A stretch of DNA of 6,967 nucleotides from an uncultured Bacteroidota bacterium (GCA_913056475.1 CAJXMS010000121.1:1-6967); one strand, 5' to 3'; positions 1 to 6,490 are shown, counted from the stretch's first letter. Notes: generated by a model not told the origin, from the sequence alone. Made by a program: numbers and translations.

Positions 1-93
1 AGGGGCCCAATTCGGTTACATAAAAATCAAACCTTAAATCATCAATATATCCGAATAAGTCTGGGATGTTTTTTGGTCCTAAGCCGGCAAAGA
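1..93. other. AT-rich stretch upstream of the first gene
   Basis: Bases 11-60 are strikingly AT-rich (about one quarter G+C) next to the GC-rich genes that follow, which suggests non-coding or promoter DNA. The reading frame of the downstream gene is nonetheless open through all of it to the window edge, with no ATG or GTG in that frame, so a 5' coding extension cannot be excluded. I see no TAnnTTTG element here. Confidence 0.4.
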
Positions 94-918
94 ATGCACC
101 GCCTGGTGCCGGGTGATAGCGCCTTAAGTGAGCCAGTTCCCCTGGTAAACCGGCTGGCGGTGTCCAGCTCCCGGGGGTGGCTGCAGCTCTGGGACTCCAC
201 CAGCACCGTACGCCTTTACGATGCAGATAATTTACAGTTTTTGGGCCGTGGCAACTGGAATGGTCCGGGGCGCCGCCTGGGAATGTCCCGCCCCGTCCGG
301 GGGCGCATCACCACCTTGGGGCTGCCTGGGTCCTTTCTACAATGGGATAGTGGGCCTCGTCAGGTAAACCGGCATAATGCGGGTGATTCTGCTCAGGTGT
401 ATTCCTTCAGCGGCGGTACCGATTTCCTTTGCTTCCTTACCCGGATGAATCCTGGTGGCTCGAGCCGGCTTCATGCCATGCATAGTAATCTTACCGGGGT
501 ATTTACGCAACGCTTGCTGGGTACCGGCCGGTACCATCTTGCTGAGATGGAGGGCATAGGGCCGGGGCTTCTTGAGCAAGCTAATGGCCAAACCATGCTC
601 TATCATTATCAGCCTTTGCAACAGCTGCTGGAAGCCGGTCGTTCGGGAAACCTGCCGCCGGTAGATCGGGTCAAAAGGGCCCAGGGAGGGATGCTTTGCG
701 CGGCGGGAAAAGCGCTTTATTTCTATTCTTATCAAAAAGGGCCGCGCTTGCTTAGCAATGGCGTAATTGATTTTGCCTATAATCCGGAGGACCGTCGGGT
801 TTATCTCCTGCAGCCTGGGGGCGTCTATTCCGTGTCCTTAGCGGGAGGTACCCCGCAGCAAGAAATGCCCTTTGCTGGGCAGGGGCGGGCGCTGGCGCTT
901 TTGTTCAACAAAGGTTAA
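94..918 (+). CDS. hypothetical beta-propeller-like protein, start uncertain
   Basis: The function is not recognised with confidence. From the ATG at 94 the protein has 274 residues. It is rich in short strand-turn units, for example LYDADNLQFLG near residue 35, followed by a glycine-rich GNWNGPG turn, and near the C-terminus FAYNPEDRRVYLLQPGGVYSVSL-like blade sequence. This resembles the TolB-like six-bladed propeller proteins (BF3164 type) common in Bacteroidota, which have a similar 'D-x-N-x-FLG...GxGPG' segment in the first blade; that match is from memory and weak. Those relatives are normally lipoproteins or exported, but no signal peptide or lipobox is visible after this start. The start is ambiguous: a TTG at 73 is in frame, and the frame stays open to base 1. 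I chose ATG because the DNA before it is AT-rich and looks non-coding. The gene is 61 bases upstream of the nuclease gene on the same strand. It could also be a 5'-truncated relic. Confidence 0.6.
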   Translation: MHRLVPGDSALSEPVPLVNRLAVSSSRGWLQLWDSTSTVRLYDADNLQFLGRGNWNGPGRRLGMSRPVRGRITTLGLPGSFLQWDSGPRQVNRHNAGDSAQVYSFSGGTDFLCFLTRMNPGGSSRLHAMHSNLTGVFTQRLLGTGRYHLAEMEGIGPGLLEQANGQTMLYHYQPLQQLLEAGRSGNLPPVDRVKRAQGGMLCAAGKALYFYSYQKGPRLLSNGVIDFAYNPEDRRVYLLQPGGVYSVSLAGGTPQQEMPFAGQGRALALLFNKG

Positions 919-938
919 GCGGGCCTTTCTGCGCTGCT

Positions 939-946
939 TACCTTTA
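939..946 (+). promoter_or_regulatory. possible -7 promoter element of the nuclease gene
   Basis: TACCTTTA matches the Bacteroidota -7 consensus TAnnTTTG at all but the last base. It lies 33 bases before the nuclease ATG, in the 61-base gap after the first gene. No TTG is visible at the -33 position, so the call is tentative. Confidence 0.3.
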
Positions 947-979
947 CCGCTCAATTGCTAATGGACAAAATTTACCGGT

Positions 980-2596
980 ATGATCGCTTGCGCACTTAGG
1001 ATCAACCTGCTTTTCCGGCGGGTGTTTACCACATTTGGCCTGGGGGCCTTAATAAGCAGCGCTGCGCTGGCACAGCCGCTGAATAGCCGGGATACCGTGC
1101 TAAACTGGGGACCGGTGGACGAGACCCAGTCCGTGCCCGAAACACTCTGGGTGCGGAATACCCGCCCCGTGCCGGTGCAGGTAAGCGGGGTAGACCGCTT
1201 TAGCCTCTACGGTCAGCGGCCCTTTACGGTAGTAGATAGCCAGTTTACCATCGCGGCCCAGGATTCTTTCCCGCTGGTGGTGCAGTTTGCCCCGCAACAC
1301 AATGTGCAGCACAAGCTTATGTTGCTGCTGCGCACGGATGCCGGTCTGGGGCACTGGCCCGTGGGGCTCAGAGGGCAGGGGGTGTATTCCCGAAATTACT
1401 ACCGCTCTACGCGCAACAAGCAAGAACAGGCTTTAGTAGCAGCTCTGAAAACCCTTCTGGGGCAGAACTATAGCCAGCTTAGCTACCGGGTGGCCCGCGA
1501 TAATATGTACGGGACCTTAGACAATAGTGGCGGTCAGGTGGAATGTGTATACACGGGCCGCACCGCTAACTTTAGCACGCGGGCCGGGGCCAATAACAAT
1601 AGCTTTAACTGTGAGCATACTTTTCCCCAGGGTAAGTTCAACCAAAGTCTGCCCATGCGGAGCGATATTCACCACCTTTTCCCTACCGATGTAGCGGCCA
1701 ACAGCCGCCGGGCCAACGATCCCTTTGGCCTGGTGAGTAATGCCAACTGGAGTCAAGGGGGCTCCCGATCTGGTAATGGCAAATTTGAGCCGCGTAACAC
1801 CCAGAAAGGGGCTACTGCCCGGGCCATGATGTACTTTGTGGTGCGCTATCAAGATTATGGCAATCACTTTCAGGGCCAGCAGGCCATCCTCCGGCAATGG
1901 CACCGCCGGTACCCGCCCACAACGGCCGAGAAGCAGCGCAATAATGGCATCTATGCCTTGCAAAATAACCGCAATCCCTTCGTGGATTATCCGCAGCTAA
2001 GTGCCCGTATCACCGACTTGCTCGGTAATGATCCCGTACCAGAGGACATGGCCGTGTACGTCAGTGATGATACCATAGCCCTGGGCAGGGGCGCCGGGCA
2101 ATACACCTATGGGTTTGTGCTCTACAACAGGGGGGATGTTCGGGTTGATCTCAACGCTTTTACCCTGCCGCCGGGGCTAAACTTTGCGCAGGGCAATCCC
2201 GGCACCGTGGCGCTTGACCCCGGAGAACACTTTCGCCTGCCCATCCGCTATGATGCCAGCGTGGCCTATCAGGGCCAGCTCAGCTTTCGGGAAAGCTCCC
2301 TGCTGGGCTTTGGCTCTCGCAATATTCCCATCCGCAGTAGCGTTTCGCTAGGCCGGGCGGAGCCGGGGCGAGCAAAAAGCTGGAATCTGTATCCTAATCC
2401 AGCGCAGAACCAGGTGCAGTTGCAACCAGCGGGTGCGCTTCAGCACTGGCAAATTTGCGACCTCCAGGGACGCGTAGTGCAGCAAGGGCAAAAAGCCAAA
2501 ATTGAGGTCGCTGCTTTGAAGCCGGGGGCTTATCTTTTCCGGGCGCAGGATAAAGAGGGGCACTGGCAAAACCGGCGCTTGATCATCGATCGATAA
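980..2596 (+). CDS. secreted endonuclease I with ASH domains and T9SS sorting domain
   Basis: An exported DNA/RNA nuclease of the endonuclease I family (beta-beta-alpha metal fold), probably for extracellular nucleic acid breakdown. The 538 residues read in order: signal peptide 1-31 (hydrophobic 15-30, cleavage likely after ALA); an ASH/choice-of-anchor-type Ig-like domain about 38-134, with the typical F-x-V...FAP...LRGQG pattern; the nuclease about 135-348; a second Ig-like domain about 355-455; and a C-terminal Por secretion domain about 466-538, starting WNLYPNP and ending with GAYLFRA plus a basic tail. Family residues are present: N210, E212, H213, the SDIHHLFPTD block 228-237, N241, R243/R244, the later ARAMMY block, and NRNPFVD 330-336. 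By analogy with Vibrio Vvn, H213 should be the general base and E212/N241 metal ligands (inference). The start is fixed by an upstream in-frame TAA at 959 and by the signal peptide. The type IX route is inferred from the C-terminus; no secretion genes lie in the window. Confidence 0.93.
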   Translation: MIACALRINLLFRRVFTTFGLGALISSAALAQPLNSRDTVLNWGPVDETQSVPETLWVRNTRPVPVQVSGVDRFSLYGQRPFTVVDSQFTIAAQDSFPLVVQFAPQHNVQHKLMLLLRTDAGLGHWPVGLRGQGVYSRNYYRSTRNKQEQALVAALKTLLGQNYSQLSYRVARDNMYGTLDNSGGQVECVYTGRTANFSTRAGANNNSFNCEHTFPQGKFNQSLPMRSDIHHLFPTDVAANSRRANDPFGLVSNANWSQGGSRSGNGKFEPRNTQKGATARAMMYFVVRYQDYGNHFQGQQAILRQWHRRYPPTTAEKQRNNGIYALQNNRNPFVDYPQLSARITDLLGNDPVPEDMAVYVSDDTIALGRGAGQYTYGFVLYNRGDVRVDLNAFTLPPGLNFAQGNPGTVALDPGEHFRLPIRYDASVAYQGQLSFRESSLLGFGSRNIPIRSSVSLGRAEPGRAKSWNLYPNPAQNQVQLQPAGALQHWQICDLQGRVVQQGQKAKIEVAALKPGAYLFRAQDKEGHWQNRRLIIDR

Positions 2597-2599
2597 GCC

Positions 2600-2644
2600 A
2601 AAGGGCTTGCTTTCAGCGGTACTTTTACAAGAGCCCCCCTTTTA
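2600..2644 (+). terminator. possible terminator of the nuclease gene
   Basis: Four bases after the nuclease stop codon, GGGCT (2603-2607) can pair with AGCCC (2632-2636), and AAA (2600-2602) with TTT (2640-2642) across a CCC bulge; the run TTTT follows at 2640-2643. The stem is imperfect and the loop is long. The first arm could instead pair perfectly with 2693-2702. Confidence 0.3.
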
Positions 2645-2658
2645 ATAAAAGAGGCCCA

Positions 2659-2688
2659 GGCTGCGGAGGGCTTCGACGGCGCTCAGCC
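2659..2688. repeat. REP-like short hairpin with TTCGAC...GCTCAG core
   Basis: GGCT (2659-2662) pairs with AGCC (2685-2688), GAG (2666-2668) with CTC (2682-2684), and GC (2670-2671) with GC (2679-2680), around a TTCGACG loop. The core CTTCGAC-N-GCTCAG resembles short intergenic palindromes that I recall as being repeated in many bacterial genomes. Only one copy is visible here, so its repeated nature is inferred. Confidence 0.35.
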
Positions 2689-2897
2689 GGACCAAGCCCT
2701 TTAGGAAAGTCCCTCCCCTTTGGCGCCCCCCCGCGCAGAGGAAAGACGCTATGATCATCAAGTTAGAACGGGTACCATTATCCTATTTAGATTCATCCGA
2801 AAAGTTGTCCAGCCCTTAGGCCGATTAAAGGCGAAAAGGGGGGAGGCCCGGTAGACTCCCTAGCCCCCAGGAGGCCCCTTATCGAAAAAGGCGTAAA

Positions 2898-2910
2898 CTT
2901 TAGACTAAAG
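2898..2910. promoter_or_regulatory. 13-bp palindrome CTTTAG-A-CTAAAG
   Basis: Two 6-bp arms, CTTTAG and CTAAAG, are perfect reverse complements around a single A. With a one-base spacer it cannot form a hairpin of that size, so it looks more like a protein-binding dyad. Its place between two gene ends makes an operator role unlikely, and chance is possible. Confidence 0.2.
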
Positions 2911-2980
2911 GGTTTATGAACGGGGGCTTATGACCGAAGGGTTCAGTCTGGCTTGGCCGTTTTATGGGGCGCTGTGGAGC

Positions 2981-3001
2981 GGGTTTACCCCTTGGTAACC
3001 C
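2981..3001 (-). terminator. hairpin over the accA stop codon
   Basis: An 8-bp stem (GGGTTACC with GGTAACCC, one bulged T, four-base loop) spans the accA TAA stop at 2987-2985. No T-run follows on the minus strand, so it is not a standard intrinsic terminator. It may protect the mRNA 3' end or reflect chance pairing in coding DNA. Confidence 0.3.
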
Positions 3002-3938
3002 CCATTTGCTCGAATTTCTCCAGTCGCTTATCTAAGAGTTTTTCCACGGGCGTTTTACGAAGCGCTGTGATTTCTTTGAGCAGGCGTTTTTGGACCACTT
3101 CAAACATTTCCTCGCGGTTGCGATGGGCACCGCCCAGGGGTTCCGGGATGATATCGTCTATCAGCTTATTCTTAAGCATGTCTTCCGCAGTAAGTTTGAG
3201 GGCCTCTGCTGCCTGGGCCTTGTAATCCCAGCTCCGCCAGAGGATAGAACTACAGCTTTCAGGGGAAATAACACTATACCAGGTATTCTCCAGCATAAGC
3301 ACCCGGTCGCCCACGCCGATGCCCAGGGCCCCACCGGAGGCGCCTTCGCCGATGATGAGGCAAATTATGGGCACCCGGAGCTTAGACATTTCGTAGATAT
3401 TCCGGGCGATGGCTTCGCCTTGCCCTCTTTCTTCAGCTTCCAGGCCGGGGAAAGCGCCGGGAGTATCGATAAGGGTTACTACCGGCCGTTGGAATTTTTC
3501 GGCCATTTTCATGAGGCGCAAGGCCTTGCGGTAGCCTTCGGGATTGGCCATCCCAAAGTTCCGATATTGCCGCATTTTGGTGTTTACCCCTTTTTGCTGG
3601 CCCACAAACATTACTGGGAAGTCTCCGAGCTTACCCCAGCCGCCTATCATGGCTTTATCGTCTTTCACGTGCCGGTCGCCGTGCAGCTCCAGGAAATCAC
3701 CGGCGGTAATGGCTTCCAGATAAGCCAGAGAATAGGGCCGTTGGGGGTGGCGGGAAAGCTGTACGCGCTGCCACGCGCTTAGGTTCTTGTAAATATCCTT
3801 TTTGGTGCTTACCAACCGCTTTTCGAGCTCCCGGATGGATTTACTCATATCTACCTCGGTTTCCTGTTCCAGGTCTCGAGATTTTTTAAGCTGCGCCTCA
3901 ATTTCTTCTATGGGCTTTTCGAAGTCCAAATAATCCAT
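2985..3938 (-). CDS. accA: acetyl-CoA carboxylase carboxyltransferase subunit alpha
   Basis: AccA pairs with AccD to form the carboxyltransferase half of acetyl-CoA carboxylase. It moves the carboxyl group from carboxybiotin on AccB to acetyl-CoA, making malonyl-CoA for fatty acid synthesis in the cytoplasm. The 317 residues match the usual length (E. coli has 319). An N-terminal charged helical, probably coiled-coil region (about 8-50) is followed by the crotonase-fold carboxyltransferase domain. Recognisable blocks are the R-P-Y-(S/T) segment near 67-70, ELHGDR 84-89, the QQKG segment 114-117, DTPGAFPG 158-165 with the following EERGQGEAIA, the glycine-rich GEGASGGALGIGVGD 197-211 expected to form the oxyanion/CoA site, and the SPESCSSILWR segment 225-235. 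The ATG at 3938 begins MDYLDFEKPI, a typical Bacteroidota AccA start. No other acc gene is in the window. It lies 285 bases downstream of the permease gene on the same strand. Confidence 0.97.
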   Translation of the reverse strand: MDYLDFEKPIEEIEAQLKKSRDLEQETEVDMSKSIRELEKRLVSTKKDIYKNLSAWQRVQLSRHPQRPYSLAYLEAITAGDFLELHGDRHVKDDKAMIGGWGKLGDFPVMFVGQQKGVNTKMRQYRNFGMANPEGYRKALRLMKMAEKFQRPVVTLIDTPGAFPGLEAEERGQGEAIARNIYEMSKLRVPIICLIIGEGASGGALGIGVGDRVLMLENTWYSVISPESCSSILWRSWDYKAQAAEALKLTAEDMLKNKLIDDIIPEPLGGAHRNREEMFEVVQKRLLKEITALRKTPVEKLLDKRLEKFEQMGVTKG

Positions 3939-4040
3939 TACTTGGTGTTATTACAAGGGGTGCAAATTAGGGAAATTAGCTCCTACTGAGCATCATCAGT
4001 ACACGCTTAAAAAAGTTTTGGTTTTCAGGGATATCGGCTC

Positions 4041-4077
4041 TCCGGCGTCTTTAGGTTTTCCAGGTGGAGACGCCGGA
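4041..4077. repeat. perfect 10-bp inverted repeat upstream of accA
   Basis: TCCGGCGTCT (4041-4050) and AGACGCCGGA (4068-4077) are exact reverse complements around a 17-base spacer; three further inner pairs (two G-T, one A-T) could extend the stem. It would form a stable hairpin in a minus-strand transcript about 100 bases before the accA start. No T-run follows directly on either strand, so it is not an obvious terminator. Confidence 0.6.
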
Positions 4078-4101
4078 AAAGCGAACAGGACCGGCACCGG
4101 G

Positions 4102-4118
4102 AGCGCAAGCGCTTTTTT
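4102..4118 (+). terminator. weak terminator-like hairpin on the plus strand
   Basis: AGCG (4102-4105) pairs with CGCT (4110-4113) around CAAG, and six T residues run from 4113 to 4118. The form fits an intrinsic terminator read on the plus strand, but no plus-strand gene ends nearby, so it could act only on antisense transcription, or it is chance. Confidence 0.2.
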
Positions 4119-4223
4119 AAACAAGCCCGAATCAAACTGGGATAACCCACCGCCCTCTACTTTCTAGAAAAAGGGACTGGGATGAGCTTCACAGATAGGG
4201 GCGGTTCACTGGAACAGCGGCAC

Positions 4224-5309
4224 CTACTTGGGCGCTCGCCAGTAAAGCCAAATTCCCAGGGCCAAAAAGACCAGGTTGGGCACGTGGACAGCCATAAGCG
4301 GGGCCATGGAGCCCACGGTGGCAAAGGAAACCGTAACCTTCATGAAGAAGACGTAGCTCACGCAGAGCAAAAGCCCTACGGCCAGGTTGAGTCCCAAGCC
4401 GCCCCGGGTTTTTTGGCTGGAGAGGCTCACGCCAATCAGCACCAGGATGAAAGTGGAAATGGGCGTAGAAGTACGGCCGTGCTTTTCCAGAAGGTAGCGG
4501 TTTATGTTTTCCGATCCCCGTATTTTTTCTTTGGCTATAAAGCGATTGAGCTTAGGGGTAGGCATCATCTCCACGGTATGGAGCCGCGGAACGATCTCCT
4601 CCGGTTTAAAGCGGAAATTGGTATCCAGGCGGCGGCCCTGCCGGAGCTGCTCCCGGCCGGTGCTATCTATACGGCGGATGTAATAATTATCGAGCTTCCA
4701 GGTGCCGCTGCCCGTATCGCGTCGAATATAGTCGGCCATGAGTTTCATTCGCAGCTCCGAATTTTCCATGATCTCGTAGCTGAAGTGATAGCCGGTCATC
4801 CGGCGCTCGTTATAATTTTCCAGGTAGATGAAATGATTGGGGAATATTTGCCGGTGAATATTCTTGAAGCGTTCTCCTTCGTTACGGCTATTGAAGTAGG
4901 CCATTTCGAAGGCCAGGCGATCTTGGTTGGTGCTAGGAATAACATAGTGGCTGAGGTAAAAATTGAGCCCCGCTACCAGCAGGGACCCCACAAAATAGGG
5001 CCATAATAGACGCCGAAAGCTCACCCCGCCGGTAAGGATGGCCACGATTTCACTGTTATTGGTCATCCGGGAAGTGAAGAAAATGGTAGCGATGAAGACG
5101 ATCATGGCATTAAAAAGATTGCCGTAAAAGACCAGGAAGTTCAGGTAGTAATCCAGGATGATCTCTTGGATCGGGGCGCCCTGATTAATAAAGTCATCGA
5201 TTTTTTCGCTGATGTCTATCACCACCGCAATGGCCAGGATCAAGGCCATGGTGAGGGCGTAAGTGCCCAAAAATTTACCGAGGATGTAGCGATCTATCTT
5301 GCGGAGCAC
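4224..5309 (-). CDS. LptF/LptG family LPS-export permease
   Basis: A YjgP/YjgQ-family inner membrane permease. In the Lpt system, LptF and LptG form the transmembrane part of the LptB2FG transporter that extracts lipopolysaccharide and passes it to LptC/LptA. The 361 residues show the family layout: three N-terminal membrane helices (about 14-34, 58-80, 100-120), a large periplasmic domain (about 121-280, expected beta-jellyroll), and three C-terminal helices (about 282-297, 305-325, 339-357). Family signatures are DRYILGKFLGTY at the N-terminus, the FTSRMTNNSEIVAILTGGVSF cytoplasmic loop near 78-97, which should contact LptB, and YVIPSTN near 122-128. The start is a GTG at 5309; the first ATG would remove the conserved N-terminus. 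Only six bases separate it from the tgt stop, so the two genes are almost surely cotranscribed. Sequence alone does not tell LptF from LptG, so no symbol is given. Confidence 0.93.
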   Translation of the reverse strand: MLRKIDRYILGKFLGTYALTMALILAIAVVIDISEKIDDFINQGAPIQEIILDYYLNFLVFYGNLFNAMIVFIATIFFTSRMTNNSEIVAILTGGVSFRRLLWPYFVGSLLVAGLNFYLSHYVIPSTNQDRLAFEMAYFNSRNEGERFKNIHRQIFPNHFIYLENYNERRMTGYHFSYEIMENSELRMKLMADYIRRDTGSGTWKLDNYYIRRIDSTGREQLRQGRRLDTNFRFKPEEIVPRLHTVEMMPTPKLNRFIAKEKIRGSENINRYLLEKHGRTSTPISTFILVLIGVSLSSQKTRGGLGLNLAVGLLLCVSYVFFMKVTVSFATVGSMAPLMAVHVPNLVFLALGIWLYWRAPK

Positions 5310-5315
5310 GGCGGG

Positions 5316-6446
5316 CTATAATCTACGGGTCAGTTTTGGCAGCAGCTGGTCTTTCCACTGGGCAAAGGTTCCTTCTATAATATGGCTTCGAGCGGCCCGG
5401 ACCAGCCACAGATAAAAGCCCAGGTTGTGCAGGCTGGCTATTTGCGGCCCCAGGTATTCTCGCGCGGCAAAAAGATGCCGCACATAGGCCCGGCTGTACT
5501 GCTGGTCCACATACGTGTTGCCGGCCGGGTCCAGCGGGGTAAAATCATCTGCCCACTTTTTGTTTTTAATGTTCAAGATTCCCTCTTGCGTAAAGATCAT
5601 GCCGTTTCGTCCGTTGCGAGTAGGCATCACACAGTCAAACATATCTACCCCCCGGGCAATGTTTTCCAGTAGATCCGCGGGGGTACCTACGCCCATTAAG
5701 TAGCGGGCTTTATCTTGAGGCAAATGCTGGCATACCAGCTCGCTCATGGCATACATTTCTTCCGCTGGCTCACCCACCGAAAGGCCGCCGATGGCTACCC
5801 CACAGCTGGCATAAGCGGCCGCCGTTTCCGCGCTATGGCGGCGCAGGTCTTCGTAGGTACTGCCCTGCACGATGGGAAACAGGGTTTGCTCCTGTCCGTA
5901 AAGGGGTGGGTTTTCGGCCAGGTATTTATGGCCCCGGTCCAGCCAGCGGTGGGTCAGCTCCATACTTTCCCGGGCGTACTGGTAGCTGGCCGGATAGGGC
6001 GGACACTCGTCAAAGGCCATAATGATATCGGCCCCTATGCTACGTTGAATAGCCATGCTCTGCTCCGGGCTAAAAAAATGCGGGGAGCCATCAATGTGAG
6101 AACGAAAACGGACGCCATCTTCGGTAATCTTGCGCTGCTCGGCCAAACTGTATACCTGGTACCCCCCGCTATCCGTAAGGAGCGGCCGCTGCCAGTTCAT
6201 GAAGGCGTGCAGTCCGCCCGCCTGTTCCAGGAGGTCCGTACCAGGCCTTAAGTAGAGGTGGTAGGTATTGCCCAGAATGATTTCGGCCTGGAGGTCCTGC
6301 ACCAGCTCGCGTTGGTGCACGGTTTTTACAGAGGCCACCGTCCCCACGGGCATAAAAATGGGGGTATGGATGCGGCCGTGGGGCGTTTCCAGCAGGCCCG
6401 CCCGGGCGGCCGTTTTTTCATCTTGCTGCGCTAGGGCAAATTTCAT
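5316..6446 (-). CDS. tgt: tRNA-guanine transglycosylase (Tgt), lacking zinc cysteines
   Basis: Tgt swaps guanine-34 for preQ1 in tRNAs with GUN anticodons, a step toward queuosine. The 376 residues match the family (about 375). Catalytic and base-binding residues line up with Zymomonas Tgt: D92 in TDSGG, D146/C148 in FDEC, Q194 in VQG, GGLSVGE 220-226, and nucleophile D271 in DMFDCVMPTRNGRNG. C148 and V224 are the pair found in preQ1-using bacterial enzymes rather than queuine-using eukaryotic ones. Odd: the zinc site CxCxxC is absent. G309, T311 and D314 occupy the three cysteine positions, while the fourth ligand, H340, is kept at the right distance. I recall the same change in other Bacteroidota Tgts, so this is probably a lineage trait, not decay. 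The ATG at 6446 is preferred over an in-frame start at 6572, since the family begins at MKFALA and the longer form would overlap the divergent gene. The permease gene follows six bases downstream. Confidence 0.96.
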   Translation of the reverse strand: MKFALAQQDEKTAARAGLLETPHGRIHTPIFMPVGTVASVKTVHQRELVQDLQAEIILGNTYHLYLRPGTDLLEQAGGLHAFMNWQRPLLTDSGGYQVYSLAEQRKITEDGVRFRSHIDGSPHFFSPEQSMAIQRSIGADIIMAFDECPPYPASYQYARESMELTHRWLDRGHKYLAENPPLYGQEQTLFPIVQGSTYEDLRRHSAETAAAYASCGVAIGGLSVGEPAEEMYAMSELVCQHLPQDKARYLMGVGTPADLLENIARGVDMFDCVMPTRNGRNGMIFTQEGILNIKNKKWADDFTPLDPAGNTYVDQQYSRAYVRHLFAAREYLGPQIASLHNLGFYLWLVRAARSHIIEGTFAQWKDQLLPKLTRRL

Positions 6447-6450
6447 CGCG

Positions 6451-6458
6451 CAAAAATA
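6451..6458 (-). promoter_or_regulatory. -7 promoter element of tgt
   Basis: On the minus strand, TATTTTTG is an exact match to the Bacteroidota -7 consensus TAnnTTTG. It ends four bases before the tgt ATG, so transcription would begin at or next to the start codon. A TTA lies about 19 bases upstream where TTG is expected. The position also supports the ATG at 6446 over the longer reading. Confidence 0.55.
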
Positions 6459-6490
6459 GCGGTAAATGCCCGGAGCGTAAGCCCGCCCCT

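Larger units (their letters stand above)
2597..2984. other. 388-base gap between convergent genes
   Basis: Both flanking genes end here, so terminators rather than promoters are expected. No protein-coding reading frame is convincing. The stretch is dense in short repeats: a 10-bp inverted pair at 2600-2609 and 2693-2702, an imperfect REP-like hairpin at 2659-2688, the 8-bp pair CCCTTTAG (2697-2704) and CTAAAGGG (2905-2912), a hairpin GGGAG/CTCCC at 2841-2860, a direct repeat GGAGGCCC at 2842 and 2870, and a near-perfect palindrome at 2898-2910. A small RNA is possible but nothing matches a family I know. Confidence 0.5.
3939..4223. other. 285-base structured gap between permease gene and accA
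   Basis: Both flanking genes are on the minus strand, so this is either accA's promoter and leader or an intra-operon spacer. It contains no gene I can support. It holds a perfect 10-bp inverted repeat (4041-4077), an outer 9-bp inverted pair TTAAAAAAG (4007-4015) and CTTTTTTAA (4112-4120), a small hairpin with a T-run on the plus strand (4102-4118), and the palindrome TTTCTAGAAA (4161-4170). Twenty-four bases before accA, the minus strand reads TAATTTG (3969-3963), one base short of a TAnnTTTG box, so a promoter there is possible but degenerate. Confidence 0.5.

Noticed and set aside
915..940. TAAGC/GCTTA inverted repeat just after the first gene as a terminator
   Set aside because: The stem is only five bases, has a 16-base loop and lacks a T-run; it overlaps the possible promoter of the nuclease gene.
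2671..2712. Words resembling tmRNA (TTCGACGG) and RNase P RNA (AGGAAAGTCC)
   Set aside because: Neither is backed by the rest of the RNA: no tmRNA tag reading frame or tRNA-like 3' end, and no RNase P P4 partner strand or ACAGAA-type 3' motif in the gap.
3090..3782. Plus-strand open frame of 230 codons opposite accA
   Set aside because: It lies fully within accA, whose protein matches its family along its whole length; the antisense translation shows no recognisable motif.
4161..4170. Palindrome TTTCTAGAAA downstream of the permease stop
   Set aside because: It has no spacer, so it cannot form a hairpin of that size; there is no T-run or promoter nearby, and AT-rich 10-mers of this sort occur by chance.
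4182..5006. A long plus-strand reading frame (274 codons) opposite the permease gene
   Set aside because: It mirrors a gene with clear LptF/LptG signatures; its own translation has low-complexity, histidine- and glycine-rich sequence without domain or membrane pattern, as expected of an antisense frame in GC-rich coding DNA.
5715..6251. Plus-strand open frame of 178 codons opposite tgt
   Set aside because: It is antisense to the conserved catalytic core of Tgt and has no start signal or family motif.
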